From: Otis tarda
Taxonomy: Eukaryota; Chordata; Aves; Otidiformes; Otididae
Assembly (NCBI GenBank): GCA_026413225.1
Contig: CM048575.1
Span: 8,400,501 to 8,464,500, forward strand
Reading direction: 5' to 3'
Length of the DNA stretch: 64,000 bases
This document shows, in pieces, positions 14,101 through 26,341 of the stretch. The first letter of the stretch is position 1. Every line of letters starts with the position of its first letter. Position numbers and translations under genes: made by a program. Under the pieces are notes generated by a model, which was given only the letters and a program-made list of their open reading frames with translations, was not told the DNA's origin and did no database searches.

Positions 14101-14699
14101 CTGGAGCCTCTAAGCCAGGTATTCAGCACCCTGCCAAATGTATTTCCAGCGTTACATTGCATCCCAATTTACATGTGATTAACTGAAACCTCTTGTTGCT
14201 ATGGGACTGACATTTCCCTGCCTCACCTTGAGTTTCACCTGTTTTTGTTTTCCAGGTAACTGCTCTTTGTTCTTTTATTTTTCTGCTCAGATGTGGTAGA
14301 AAAGCTGGGACTGGGGAGGGGGTGGGAAAGGAGAGCTGGAGCTTGTAATAGGAAATAATGGACTTTTGTAAATACATAGACAGCTTTTGCGGATGGTGCA
14401 GCAGAAATAATCTGCTTTTGGTGGATCAGGAACCACACAATTGAACTGAGGCTGGTGGAGGGACTTCCCAGAAGAGAGGCAGCAGAAGGGACCTGTGCCG
14501 GTCAGTGAGGGGCCGGACCGGCGGGGCGAAGGGTGCACACTAGTTCGTCCCTGGTCTCACATGCTCTGCTGCATCCCCAAACATCTGAGCTGGGCAGCCT
14601 GAGAATGACATAATGTGAAGAGCCAGCATTTGGCACTAGCCAGTCTCAAATTAAAGCCACAAATCAAACCTCATGTTTGCTGTTGGGGTGATCACACAC

Positions 14700-14742
14700 T
14701 TGTCGCATGATAATATTATTATTATCTGTCCTGGAAACAGCA
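14700..14742. repeat. ATT trinucleotide microsatellite patch
   Basis: A short run of ATT units (TAATATTATTATTATTATC) lies in an AT-rich patch flanked by GATAA/TTATC motifs. It is too short to be a classical long microsatellite. It sits inside a more AT-rich island surrounded by GC-rich DNA. Confidence 0.45.
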
Positions 14743-14950
14743 CCATAAATAGCAGCAGGGCTTAACAGGTGCATTCACTGCCCGAGTGCTGACAGTGTGG
14801 GAGATCCTCCCTCCCCCGCAGGAGAGGCAGGAAGGGACCTTCTGGGGACGGGCAGTCCCTGGGGGCTGGGGTCTCCAGGCCCTGTCCCAGGGTGGCGGAT
14901 CCCCCAGGGCTGCAGGGAGCCGGGGTTAGCCCCGCGACAGGACTCACGCA

Positions 14951-14990
14951 GGGTGTCTGAGTGTGGTGGCTGCTGTCTGAGTGTGGTGGC
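14951..14990. repeat. Two-copy 20-bp tandem repeat
   Basis: Two adjacent 20-base units differ only in their first three bases and share TGTCTGAGTGTGGTGGC. The repeat lies in GC-rich intergenic DNA and is likely a recent slippage duplication with copy-number polymorphism potential. Confidence 0.8.
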
Positions 14991-16322
14991 AGAGCTGGAA
15001 GCAGCAGCGGGGACCAGGCTGGCTTCCCTTGGGGTTAGTAAATCTCCTGTCGGTCTCAGTGGTGGAGAAGAGGACCCAGAGCCTCGCTGCATCACTTGTG
15101 ATGGCAGAGGTTGGCTCAGGCCAGGCAGCTCGGGAGCCGCTCCTCTGTGCCAAAGTAATCCCTGCCCTGGGGAGATCATTATTCTAACATCTTCTGTCTT
15201 TGCTCAAGGACGGTTATCTTTCTTCTTTTAAGTTTTTAACATGGAATTATCAATGCCCATGTTCTGGTTTGTTATACCTCCTAGCCGGGTTCAAAGCAGA
15301 TAGATTTCCAAAGACATGTCATAGATTCAGTGTAAACGAGAGCAGACTGACGTTTAGCATCAAGTCAGTTTGAATCAGCGCTATCCGAGGCACAGGGTGT
15401 AAAGAGGATGCAGGAACCAGCAGCCTCCGGAGGAGCAGTCTAGGGGCACGGCAGATGTGTAGCTCTGCTGTATGGTCGGGAAACCAGCAGCCATGGGAAA
15501 CGGAAGCTGGGTTCAGCACAAACTGATTTATCAGGTGCACCTGCCATGAACAACCTGGAACCCAGTGTGCAGCCAGTTTAGTGAATAAAAGGTCAGAGGG
15601 GAAGGCTGGGATTGCCACTATGAATACCTGAATAGAAGAATCCACAGGACTTGTCTGGATTAATTCTCCCTTTCAGCAAGGCATGCAGGCTTAGCTTAAA
15701 GTTTTCCCACTGCTAGAGAGAACTCAATCCTTGATAAATTGTTCCAGTGGCCAATTATCCTCATTCTTTAAAAAACCAACCAAACAAAAAAAAACACAGC
15801 AAAAAAAAACCCCTAATCTATTCTGAGTCAAATTTATCCAACTTCATCCTCCAGTAATTAGGTATGATCTCGTTGTCTCCCAGGATGAAGAGCCTCTTTT
15901 GGTCAAGCTGCTCCCCATAGCGCTGCGCTCGATACAGAGTGGATGGACCTGCTGTCAGCCGTGTCCGTGGCACTGCCTCCCGTCACCAGCTCTGCTTGCA
16001 GGTGAGGGCAGAGAGAATCGGGCTCGTTATCACCGCTGGGTGCTGCACCTCTCACACAGGGATCTCAAACCACTTTAAAATGAGAAAATTATTTTGCTTT
16101 GCAACAGTGGGAAAAAAAAAGAAACTAACCAAGGCCAAGACTGTTTTCCAGGAAAGGATTCGGTGACTTTGAGTGGTCAGTGCTGCCCTTCCCTCTGCGG
16201 CCAGCTGAGACCCGAGCGCTCAGCCTTGGGAGGGCCAAGCTCATCAGCACGTGACCAGATTCCAGTATTACTAATAAAAGCTCAAAAACCAGAGCCAGCT
16301 CCTCCCCTGAGTCTAAAGATTT

Positions 16323-16346
16323 AAAAAAAAAAAAAAAAAAAAAAAA
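16323..16346 (+). repeat. A(24) homopolymer
   Basis: An uninterrupted run of 24 adenines. An AATAAA hexamer lies about 44 bases upstream (16274), which raises the idea of a retrocopy tail. That spacing is long for a poly(A) signal, no flanking target-site duplication is obvious, and the upstream sequence has no recognisable parent gene. It is best read as a mononucleotide microsatellite. Confidence 0.8.
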
Positions 16347-19277
16347 GTCAGATTTCTCTACTTGCTGTCTGAGTTTTTTAACTTCTGTTCTTCATATTTT
16401 CAACCACAAAAATCTAGAAACCTCATGTTTTAATGGAAGGGAAGACTTGTAATCTGATAACATAACCCCAGGGGCTGTGTGTAAAAACAACAAGGCTTGT
16501 AAGGACTGGCCACTCCAAAAGCACATCCAGAGCAAAACTGGGAGTAAAATGAGACCCCTGTTCTCTGGATGTACTCATCATGAAATGTTTCTTTCTTTTT
16601 TTAACTTGCTGACATCTTTCAAACTGCTACAGCCCTGCCTGCCCCTTCTTCATGGGAAGGATGAAGGACGTTTTGTTGGGAAAGAAATCCTTGGTGAATT
16701 CTTCGTCTGGATGGTTGGGTGCACCTCACCAAAGGCAATGCGCAGTGCATACAGGTCTGCCAGAAATATCCCTGCTACAAGAACAATCTCCTCAAACAAA
16801 GAAAACAACAGTCAGGACTAGAGGGTAAGGAGATTATAAGGATTAAACAAGACAGAGAGAGATGTTTACAATTATTATTAGCTTCAAAATCTGCCCAAGC
16901 AGAGCAGCAAGGCATTGCCCATCTGTTGTTTTACGTCTACACGCCCTCGATGGTTTTGTACCTGTCTGCACCTTAAATCTGATATTCTGGTACAACCTGA
17001 ACGTAAAGCAACACCAGCAATAGCAAAATCTGGAACTGATGATGCAGTGCTGGAGGTATTGAAGCTGGCTGAGCGGAAGCAGCTGGGAAAGAAGGGACCT
17101 GCAAAAAAAAACTTGGGGAGAGGGAAAGAGCAACTTAAATGCAGTAGTGTAACAGGAGAGAGAGCAGAGACAGCACTGCTGGGCAAAGACAAAAGGCAAC
17201 ACAGAGTTTTCTTAAAGAAAAACTGAAAAATGGTTATAATTAAGAACACATTAAATTGAGCTAAGTGGTAACATTTCATGAGGCGGCCGTGGCTTTTCAC
17301 ACAGTTCAAATTAACTCCCTTGCCATTGGTGTTATAAATTCCCTTATCCATGTCTGTTCTAACCTGACGGAGAAATGTTGCTCAGGGCTGCCACACCAGC
17401 AAAGGACGTGAGATGAGGGGAATAGAATCTGCCAGGAGCTTGCTTTAGGGAATGGGAAGAGGATAAAACCTTTTTCAAAGGAAATACATAAAAATCAAGG
17501 GATGGATTTTGCAGGCTCTTTCCTAAAAACTCCTCATCTCAGCAACTGGGCTGTTTTCTAGGGAAAGATTTGCCTCTGAAAGGGAAGGGAGCTGAACCCA
17601 GTGCAGTCGTGGAGGGTTGTATGTATGGGGGTGTGTATGTGCAGGGGGGTACGTATCTAAACCATTCCCAAGACAAATTCATCGCTGTTTTTCAACTCAC
17701 GATATTCAACTCTTTCAAAACACAAAAACACATCCGTATGGGTGCAGGGTGTGTTCACCTCCCTAAGACACGTGGCCACATCATCAGGGTGCCAAGCCTT
17801 AATGGTTAATTCCAAGAAGCATGACCCTAACAGCAACAGTCAGCCTTTGCAGGAGTAGAGCATGGGCAGTCTGGAATGGACCTGCAAACATCCTTCATCG
17901 TCTGGGTCAAACAAGAGGAAAGGTTTCAGCTGGAAAGGATGGGGAAATTTCAGTGCCTGGATGGCTTTTCGATCCTTTTTTTTTTAGGCTGGGCAGTTCA
18001 AAGTGTTATCTCAAAATAGATTTTTTTGTTTTGTTCATGGTTAATAATTTAATAGGTTTAAAAAGCTTAAGTAGGCCTAAGAAAAAACCGTTCTGAAATT
18101 ACTGTTGTCTTTGTCTTTCTCCCAAAAGTCACTGAAAACCTGGGTGAGCCTTGATTGCATTTGCAGACTGGTTCGATGTTTTGGCTCAGTCCAACCTGGA
18201 AACCTGCTCCCAGCGCATTTGTTACCGCAGGCTCAAGAGGCAGAAGCAAAACAAGCAGTTCAAGTGACCAAGATCACCTTGCAGGTGAGGGTCAAAGCTG
18301 GAAATATATCCCCTGTCTTCCATCCTCCCTCTCTGCTGAGCCCTTTCTGTCTTTAATCAAACAATCACAAAGGCTGTTTCTGTGGTGAGGCGATGATCAG
18401 CCTCGCTGCTGATTGTGCTGAGTTTCACCACCTGGCAGGACCAGGGAAGAGAGATGCTTTCAGCTGCTGTAAATCAGCGCAGCGTCACCTCCCCTTCCAG
18501 GGAACCACGCTGATTTGTGTTGGCCTCACCAAGATCCCCAGCAGACATGTGCTGGTGGATTAAAATCAGGCTGTCATGTGCCCCTGTCCTGCTGACGGAT
18601 GTGACCCCGCAGGCAGGGACATTTCATTGATGGCAGAGCAGGAGCTGTTGCACAAGGAGAGACAATGGGTTTGCTGGGGTGGCAGTGCCTGGCAGAGGTG
18701 CAGGGCTGTGTGCGGTGGCAGCTCCGGCTGCCTGATTTTAATCTGCCGCCGCGTGCCAGTGAGAACCCAAGTCATGCTGTGCAGCCTTTGATTTCACAAA
18801 ACTCTCATGGGCTGAAGAGCGAGCACTGGCCTGGGAGACCACCCTGGGATGCTCTCCCCAGTGCAGGTAGGGTCGATGGGAGTGCTGGGCTTTTTCTTTG
18901 GCAGGGGGATAGACAGAGCTGAACTGTAGTCCTGGCAAGCAGAAGCCACAAGCGCGTCAGGGAATGAGAAGCAAAGGCCCTCCCAGGATGAGAAGCAGGC
19001 AGCACGGTTTAGATTTGATAGTGAGCACAAGCAAATCTTGACTGATGGGGTCTGTTTTCCAGGAAAGCCCTGCTGCGTTTTATGCACGATCCCTTCTCCC
19101 CTCTTCCTCTGCAGACCCCTTGTCTTTGAAGAGGTCATGGTATTGGATCAGAGTCTCAAAACCAGCAGTTTAAGGGATCCGATTGTCAGCACATGGTTGC
19201 AGGATCTTGGAAAGAGGATCTCAGTTTTAACTGAATGAAACTCTGGAGTCTTCCTAGGAAGGAGTAATCTTTCCCGC

Positions 19278-19318
19278 TCGGGGTACAGAGAAGTGCAGTG
19301 AGTTACGCAGGGGTCTTT
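19278..19318 (-). repeat. Possible reverse MIR-like fragment
   Basis: A GTACAGAGAAGTGCAGTGAGTTACGCAGGGGTC-like stretch resembles the reverse MIR block CACAGAGAGGTTAAGTAACTTGCCCAAGGTC. The match is short and imperfect, and may be chance. Confidence 0.25.
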
Positions 19319-19815
19319 GAGGAGGGTTTAGGAAGGAGCACCTGCTGAAGCTGTAAGAAGCATCCTGAGATTGCAAAGTATGTTTATTTTGTCAAATTGG
19401 GTTTAAAATTCATAGCAACTTCCCCCAACTTATGGAAACAAATACTCTGAACAGTTAGGCTCAGAAACACACAACAAGCCAGACTGAAAAAAACATTTAG
19501 CCACAACTATTTATGTGGGATGTACACGACATAGTAAAACCTTGTACTGAAATAAAACCTCCAGCCCCTCTCCCACATATTGACTGCACTAGATCCCATT
19601 TTGATGCTGAATTGCTTTGAAATTGTTCTGTCAAACACTTTCTTGACAATAACATGCTCCAGCAAAATGTTTCAGTCGTGGTGAAACAGCATTTCCCATT
19701 GGAAACCTAGTTTAAAAATTTCCTTGTTTCTGCTGAGGCTTCCTAGGTTCATGCCCTGCTTCCAGCATTGTTCTCTTCTGTGACCAGCATGTGACAAGGC
19801 TTAAATAAGTAAGGA

Positions 19816-19855
19816 TTTGTAAAGTGCTTTGATACCCTCTGATAAAGATGCCCCA
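19816..19855 (+). repeat. Ancient sauropsid SINE-like 3' tail
   Basis: The motif TTTGTAAAGTGCTTTGATACC followed by CTCTGATAAAGATGC resembles the GTAAAGTGCTTTGAGATCCTCTGATGAAAAGTGCTATATAA tail shared by several amniote SINE/LINE families (from memory). Only the tail is recognisable. Confidence 0.35.
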
Positions 19856-22800
19856 GGACACTGTGCATTACAGTTCTGTGATTTCTCTCCCTGTTTCTTC
19901 AGTGTGCATTAAATGTCTGGGCGCTCTGGTTATTTCTTCTAACAGTTGATATTTTACCCTGATGTATTTTTATCTTTGCTGTATTATATAACTAAGTTAT
20001 GCTGGTGTCAATCTGAGAGCTCCAGCACTGTCAGTAAAATTAATCCAGCTTAACACAAGATGAGGACTGGATTCCTTGTGGTAAAAAGCAGAATTAACCC
20101 GAATAAGTGACTAAACTCCTCAAAGAGCACCTGGTCCCACTGTCCTTACAGTAGGAAAGTTAATTAAAATCAACATGAGATAACTTTGACTCTCAGCTAC
20201 ATCCTTGGCGTATGCCAGGAGAACTTGTACCTCATGGTTTAGCCTCCTAAAAGGTTTGAACTTGGTGAAGCCACTGGAGAAGTCACGTGAGGAATAACAT
20301 TTCCTCTCCACCTGCATTAAAGCTGAGCAATCTTTTCGGTGAATAATAAATTCACCATGAAATAAGACATTTCCTGGGGAACTAAACTATTCATGAATTA
20401 GATGCACGTTTGGCAAATCACTTTGGCCAAACAAACTGCGGAGAACAGAAAGCAGGAGGAGGCTCCCAGCTGCACGGAGAGCTGAGAGCTTCTTGCTCTG
20501 GTTGACAAGCGAAATGTGATGTAGGCTTAGTGCCTGACCTGGGTGCAAAGTTAACAGGAGAAGACAGAGCCCTCTGAGGAGCGTTCATCTCCAAGGTTTG
20601 GTTCACCCTCCGGAGATGACACTTTCTCCTGAACTACAGAGGGAGAGCAGATAATTGGCTCCAACCAAACATCTAACTCCCAGGCAGCAAAAATGAGGCA
20701 AATCCTTCTGCGGTGGCTACAGACGCTGCTTCTGCTCAGTGTTTTTTGAGCCAAAGTCTCTGAGCGCTTAATACCAGCTCTGATCTTTGCAGCAGATCAA
20801 CATCTGCAGCGGTCAGATGCGCTGCAGCTAGTGCTGGAAGCTGGGTGGCCCCTTCTGCCCTGCTTGCTGGTGGCCTACACGCATGACAGGGGCTTATCCC
20901 AAACACCACGATCCCAAACCAGCCCGCTGCGCCCGGGCAGGCTGCAGCTGGGGACCAGCATCTGCGGTGCTCTCCTTGCCCAGCTCCCAGCTGCCCTCAG
21001 TGGGGCTGCATGCAGTCCCCTGGCACTGCAGCTGCTGCCTGCTGAAAACCCAGGGAGCTCATACAGGGCTGTCCCCTGGGAGGGTGCAATGTGCGGGAGC
21101 AGACGGGACCCTGGAACTGTGGCTGCATAGGCAGGAAGGGACCACGCCTGAGACTGCACTCAGCCGCCCGTGAGATGGAGCTGGAAATGTTTCCTGGGAT
21201 GGCTGCTCCCCACTGATCAGGATGGCTCCCCAGTGTCCGAGGCCACGCTCAGCTCCTGCCGCCCAGCCCAGCAGCCAGGGCTGTGCTGTGTCACCTGAAG
21301 GAAGTGGGGAATGATGTGCTGGGTGTACATACACGTGTTTGCACGGAGAAGAAAAGCGAGTCTGCAGGGGAACAAACCCACTGGGAACAAGCGCAGCTTG
21401 CAGTTTCCCTGGACAACAGTGATACTGATGTGGATTTTCCATCCCTCATCCCTCCCACCACGCTCAGCTCCCCAGCTCGGCTTTGTCCGCGGTCACGAGA
21501 GCCTTTCTTCCTGCCAAAGAAGGGGGGTATGTCTCGGTGACGGGGCGTACAAGGCACCTACTGCCTCCACCAGCAGCAGAGCAGGGAGGGAGGCTGCTTT
21601 TCTCATGAGCCCCCGCCTCATTTACAATTTGCTGTCAGGGCAAAGCATGAGAGCTCCTTCTCGTCAGGTTTTTGAAGACAGGACATTGTTCAGACCAAAA
21701 AGTGTGCAGAGTTTAAAAAAAAGAGTGAGACTTACTTCTTAGTACCCAAGAGTCTGCAGAGCTGGGCTAATTAACATACACAATTTGGTAAGAGACATTA
21801 AGTCTTATGCTTTAAGTTTTAAGCCAGCCTCTAATTACTAGAGATTAGGAGATTTTCTGGATCCTCTGTCGCGTCTGGCACTGCGCATCCCTGAAAGCAA
21901 GATGCTGTGCCGGTGCTGCGTGTGCTGGAGCGGCTCTGGCAGTCCCATCTCTGCACCCTCCTCAAACGCAGCTCCGTTTCCCTGCTGCATGCTCAGCTGC
22001 CAGCCCTGGCCGGTCAGCTGCAGCTGATCCAGCACGCTGACAGGCCTTGATTGCAATTAAGTTGCTGCTGCTCATTGCCCTGGGCCTGTTTGCCATCAGC
22101 AGGCGCAGTTCAGCGTGCACAGCCGTCAGCCCAATTCTGTTGGTGATGCTGGCGAGGCAGCTGGGCTACGGAGATGTGAGAATAGCTCCAGAGCACGGTA
22201 CAAAGGAGCCTGCAAAAAATAGAAAATTCAGGTCATGGTGTTTGGGGAGAGCAAGCGAGGATCATGCTAGCAGCAGGGATGGTAATTAGTGTGTTAATTT
22301 GGCATCACCGGGGGTGAGCCCACCTGCCCTCTGCTCTGTGAGGGGCTGTGAGGGAGGTGGGAGCAGCTGGGGCTTTGCTCGCTGGGTCTGTGTGGGCTTG
22401 CGCAGAGCAGGGCGAGGAGCAGCACAAGCCAGACCAGGGATCTGCGAGGGACAAATCAAACGTCCCTCACTCTGAAAGGGGGCTCTCGATTCTGGCCTGG
22501 ATGCAGCTCCAGGCTTCTTAAGAATGCTTAAAAACCTTACTTTTGGGTGGCAAAAACTTCAGGATAGAAATGCAGCCCCACCCTGTGTCTAACAGCACCC
22601 GTTTGGCTGCCGTTAAAATGAGTGTTTCACATCAGGCTTCGTTTCTCATTTCCAGCCTGGTGCTGCTTTCCAGCCGGCGCTGATCCCAGGCATCCTGGCA
22701 TCGAAGGCATGCGTGGTGTGGTCGCATCGGCAGCTGGAGAGCCGATGGCACGCGTGACACCGCGACTGCTGTGACCGATCCCCCGTGACCAAGCGGAGTG

Positions 22801-22864
22801 CGTACGCTGCAATCAACAGCAGCTCCTGGCTGAATACCAGTACAGTCACATACTTATTTCTGCA

Positions 22865-22935
22865 ATGTTTGATATTATGCGTATTTATAATGCCCTTTCT
22901 CCACAGATCCCAAAGCATGTTAACTGACTCATTAG
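22865..22935 (-). repeat. Ancient SINE-like tail, reverse orientation
   Basis: TTATAATGCCCTTTCTCCACAGATCCCAAAGCATGTTAAC looks like the reverse complement of the same GTAAAGTGCTTTGAGATC...ATATAA tail seen at 19816. It is preceded by AT-rich sequence, as expected. This is divergent and unconfirmed without a repeat library. Confidence 0.35.
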
Positions 22936-25689
22936 CAAAGTGTTAATGACTGTGATAATTTAAGCCCTAAGCACGCCGATAAATTAGGAGTTTTACTGAC
23001 AGAGTAAAGTGATGATCTGAGGTCTGGGCTGGTCACGGCTCAGCCTCATGGCGACGGGGTGAGTTAAGGTGATTTCTGAGCGGGGGAGCTAGCGGGGAAT
23101 GGCTCAGCCTTTTCTGCGAAGCCCTGAGACGCTGCGCGGCCGTGGGAGGACTCCGGGGAGTTTTGTCATCCTGGAGATGGGGTACGTCACCCTTGCCAGC
23201 TACTCGCTTCATCAGGGCAACCGGCAGCATTGTGGCCAGCAAACATCAATGAGAGCACATTTGTAGCTGCTGGTGATATTTTCTCCGTAATGAAATGTTG
23301 AAGGAGGGGAAAACAGCAGCAAATGTCAGCAATTGGTCTTTTATCACAGAGACGGTTAGGCGCAGGCCTCCTCAGCAAAGATGCCAATTTATCAGGAGGC
23401 AAACCTCAGGTGGATTTGACAGAGTGGAAGAAGCTCAGATTTCCATTAGTGATCACCTTTTAATGAGCCCCCAATATGCTAATTTGCTATAAATGCACTT
23501 TGCTCTAAATATGAAGACAGTAAAGTAAACGAGTAAAGCCTCAAAGCGTGGACTGTCCCTGGCTGGGAGGGACAGCACGGCTTTGCTGACTTGATTAATC
23601 GAAGCAGGGAGCAAACGAATGCCCATCCTTGCAGTAAAGCATAATGACTGTCACTGAACTTACGTCGGGGGCTGCATGTGCGTTGTAAAGATTGTTCCAA
23701 AGAAATTGGGGACAGCTTGCTTGGCTGTGGCCCCACCAGCTGGGAAAACACGTCAGCATTGCAAAAAAAAAATGCAGAAGTTTCACTGAAAAGCTGCATT
23801 TATTTAATTGTCGTTGGTAGATGCAAACACTGTGGCAAGAATTCCTTTGCATTTCCTGGACAGAAGAGATGACTCTGGATGTTAGAAACCGCAGAGAGGA
23901 GCAGCCACGTTGCTGCAATACCAGAGACGCAAACTTGTGTGTTTCGGAGACGCTGCCAAGCTGAAAATAACCTTGAGAGAGTATGTGTGGAAAGAGCCTG
24001 TGGCTTGTCAGGAGAGACTGCGATTAACGGGGAGATGGATGGGCAGTGATCGGCCGAGCACGGTCGGGCTGGGGAGGTTACCCATGCGGTGCTTGCAGCT
24101 AGCTGGAAAGCAAGAAGGTGTTGAAAAAATTGCTGCTGTGCCACATTCCCCACTCAGACATAAATCGGTTGGACTTTGGCTGCCTGGCCCGCCGGACCCG
24201 TCTGCCCCGGGCTCCTCTTGTGGGGGGAAAGCCTGGGCTGCCCAGCACAGGGGCAGGTAGATGGGCGCAGAGCTGTGATTTTGAGCTGCCTGATGCTCTG
24301 CCTCCCTGAGGGGACACGACACTCATAGCTTTTTACCATTACAGGGATATTTTAAACTCAAATTATGACTTTCAGGGAGGCTGGCTTGGATGGCACAGCC
24401 ACGTTTGAGATCTTGAGTCGAGGACTCCTCTCCCCTGGGCTGCTGTCATGGTCCTTCACTCTCCAACTTGAGTGGTGACACTTGAAGAAATACATTCTGC
24501 AGCTCTCACAATGCAACACCCATCTGAGACAGCGCAGTCCACAAAGTGAGGGGCAGACATTGATGCCAGCGCTGGGATTCAGCGGGAAAACTCAGCCTGG
24601 GAAGGCAGCGCTGGAGCTGGGACCTGCACCCTCTGCAGTAACAACCAGAGGAACAGGAACACATCCCTGTGCGCCGTGAGCTGAAAAGGTCGGTCCAGAA
24701 ACAGCTGTAGCAGGGGAGGATCACAGCAGTAGGAACACTGCGGATCTTTCCCTGTCGGGATCGTGGCCAGTAACTGCCCTGTGAAATTGCCACGGAGGAG
24801 ACGACGGGAAGGAAGCAGCAGAGCAGCGCACAAGGGCAGAAGCTGCCGCTCAAGCGAACCGGAGCATGGTGTGATGTATTTAGCCAGTGGTGATGCAAAA
24901 TACAGAAATAGGAAAATAAATCACAGATGTGTCCGATACCTGCCAGGTGGCTTTCTTAGGCTAGTTTATCAATGAATTAATTGCAAAGGTGTCTGCCTTA
25001 ACTCATCAGATATTGGCAAGCGGGAAGCCCTCTGGTAAAACACAGGCTGCTGGGTGGGAGCTGAGCTTCACCAACGATTTAGTGAAACATTTGAGCTTGT
25101 GCTTAAAACCCCGGACGCCAGTTAGGTCTGAGCAGATACTTAAGTGAGTTTCTGCACAGAGATGGATCTGTGTTTACACTTAAATTTCTTCCTGACACAG
25201 CGATCTGTCAGGGTTTTTTGGCATTTGTGTGCTTCTGCCCTTAGAGAGCCGCGCTGGTGTGGTCAGCCCTTGGGGGAAGTTTCTTCTTTTCTTCTTTTGA
25301 GTTTCAGTCACCGTCCCTGGCCAGGCGCTAAATGGAGACATACCAGTGGCCCCATCCTGTGTTAGGCTGGGCTTTTTGAAAGAGATTCTGCCTGAGCCTT
25401 CCAGCACCCGTTTGTGTCCTGTGGAGGGGAACCGGCCGCTGCCATCCTGCTGCCCAACTGTTTGGCTTGGTGACTCCTGCGTGTTGGCTCCCGGCTATGA
25501 ATGTGAGAGGGGAATGTTAAATTTAACTAAAAAGGGATTTTCAATTACACATAAGTTTCTGTGAATAATAGGCTTTGTAAGGCATTATTCTACAAATCCT
25601 AAATATGGGATTTAACCTTCTTGTTATTATCCCTGTAATTTTGGAAAGCCTTTGAGGGCCTTAATCTTCCGTACAGTTATGTTCAGGCT

Positions 25690-26256
25690 GCGTTAAAAGC
25701 ACGTTGCCAGCCGCGGTGACACGGGGAGGTGGCGCGTGCTCGGGCAAACCCTTCCCAAACACGATCTTAAAATATCATAGCGCGTTTTCTCCTCCCGGGG
25801 TGGGGGCAACCCAACACCTCTTGCGGCAAGCGCCATTTTTTTGGTGTCACCTGAGTCGCCATTGGGCTCGTGCTGTTGTGGAGCCCTGGGAAGGGGTTCC
25901 TGCCCCCAATCTGTGTGGGACCCCCGTGGAGCTGCTGTTTGCTGCCCGCCACCCTCCTCTGCAAGTGTTTGTAGGGTCCCCCTGGGGAGGGGGGAGTCCA
26001 GTAGGGAGATCCCTGCGCCTCGGGTGGGGGCCGGCAGCTTTCTGGGGACCCTGTTCGCCCCCCCCCCGGGCCCCCCCGCCCTGACAGACACCGAGCGGCA
26101 CCCCCGGGCCCCCCCCCAGCGCCGGGCGGGGGCGTGGCCCAAGGCGTCACGGCGCCGGGTGTGCGCGCGGGCCCCGCCCCCGGACGCGGTCAGCGCTGGC
26201 GCCGCAGGAAAAGTTTGCGGCGGGGCGGGGAGCGGAGCGGGGCGGGCGGCGGCGGG
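25690..26256 (+). promoter_or_regulatory. LDLRAP1: LDLRAP1 CpG-island promoter and 5' UTR
   Basis: GC content and CpG density rise sharply here and stay high through exon 1 into intron 1. GC boxes (Sp/KLF sites) are visible at about 26124-26133, 26171-26180 and 26221-26230, and there is no TATA box at a useful distance, so initiation is probably dispersed. A TCACG half-site lies at about 26147. The transcription start cannot be fixed from sequence; the 5' UTR probably begins within the last 100-200 bases before the ATG. The stretch at 26058-26118 contains several C runs, giving G-rich runs on the minus strand. Confidence 0.75.
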
Positions 26257-26341
26257 ATGGACGCGCTGAAGTCGGCGGGTCGAGCCCTGCTGCGGAGCCC
26301 CAGCGTCCACAAACCCTCCTGGGCCGGCGGCCGACACAAGA
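26257..26341 (+). CDS. LDLRAP1: LDLRAP1 coding exon 1
   Basis: Encodes residues 1-28 plus the first base of Lys29, a basic, Ser-rich N-terminal tail ahead of the PTB domain. The ATG is in good Kozak context (G at -3 and G at +4). The donor is AAGA|GTGAGC. The frame stays open upstream of the ATG but without another in-frame ATG nearby, and conservation begins at MDALKSAGRA, which fixes the start. Confidence 0.95.

Larger units (their letters stand above)
1..25690. other. Gene-poor upstream flank of LDLRAP1
   Basis: No exon chain, conserved protein or RNA gene could be recognised here on either strand. The open frames are short, often lack an ATG, and have compositions expected of chance frames. 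The DNA alternates AT-rich stretches with moderately GC-rich ones. It contains decayed SINE-like fragments (about 485-537, 3232-3335, 9405-9537, 19816-19855 and 22865-22935), a long A-run, a 20-bp tandem duplication and several homeodomain-site-rich AT patches. In human, MACO1 lies upstream of LDLRAP1 in the same orientation, so its 3' end may lie near or beyond the left edge. I see no sequence that proves this. Unannotated lncRNAs or distal enhancers cannot be excluded. Confidence 0.6.

Noticed and set aside
15939-16346. Processed pseudogene ending in the A(24) run
   Set aside because: AATAAA is about 44 bases before the A-run, no parent gene is recognisable and no flanking duplication was seen.
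26134-26256. In-frame N-terminal extension of LDLRAP1 upstream of the ATG
   Set aside because: The frame is open but has no ATG; the apparent start is GTG. Conservation with human begins at the ATG at 26257.
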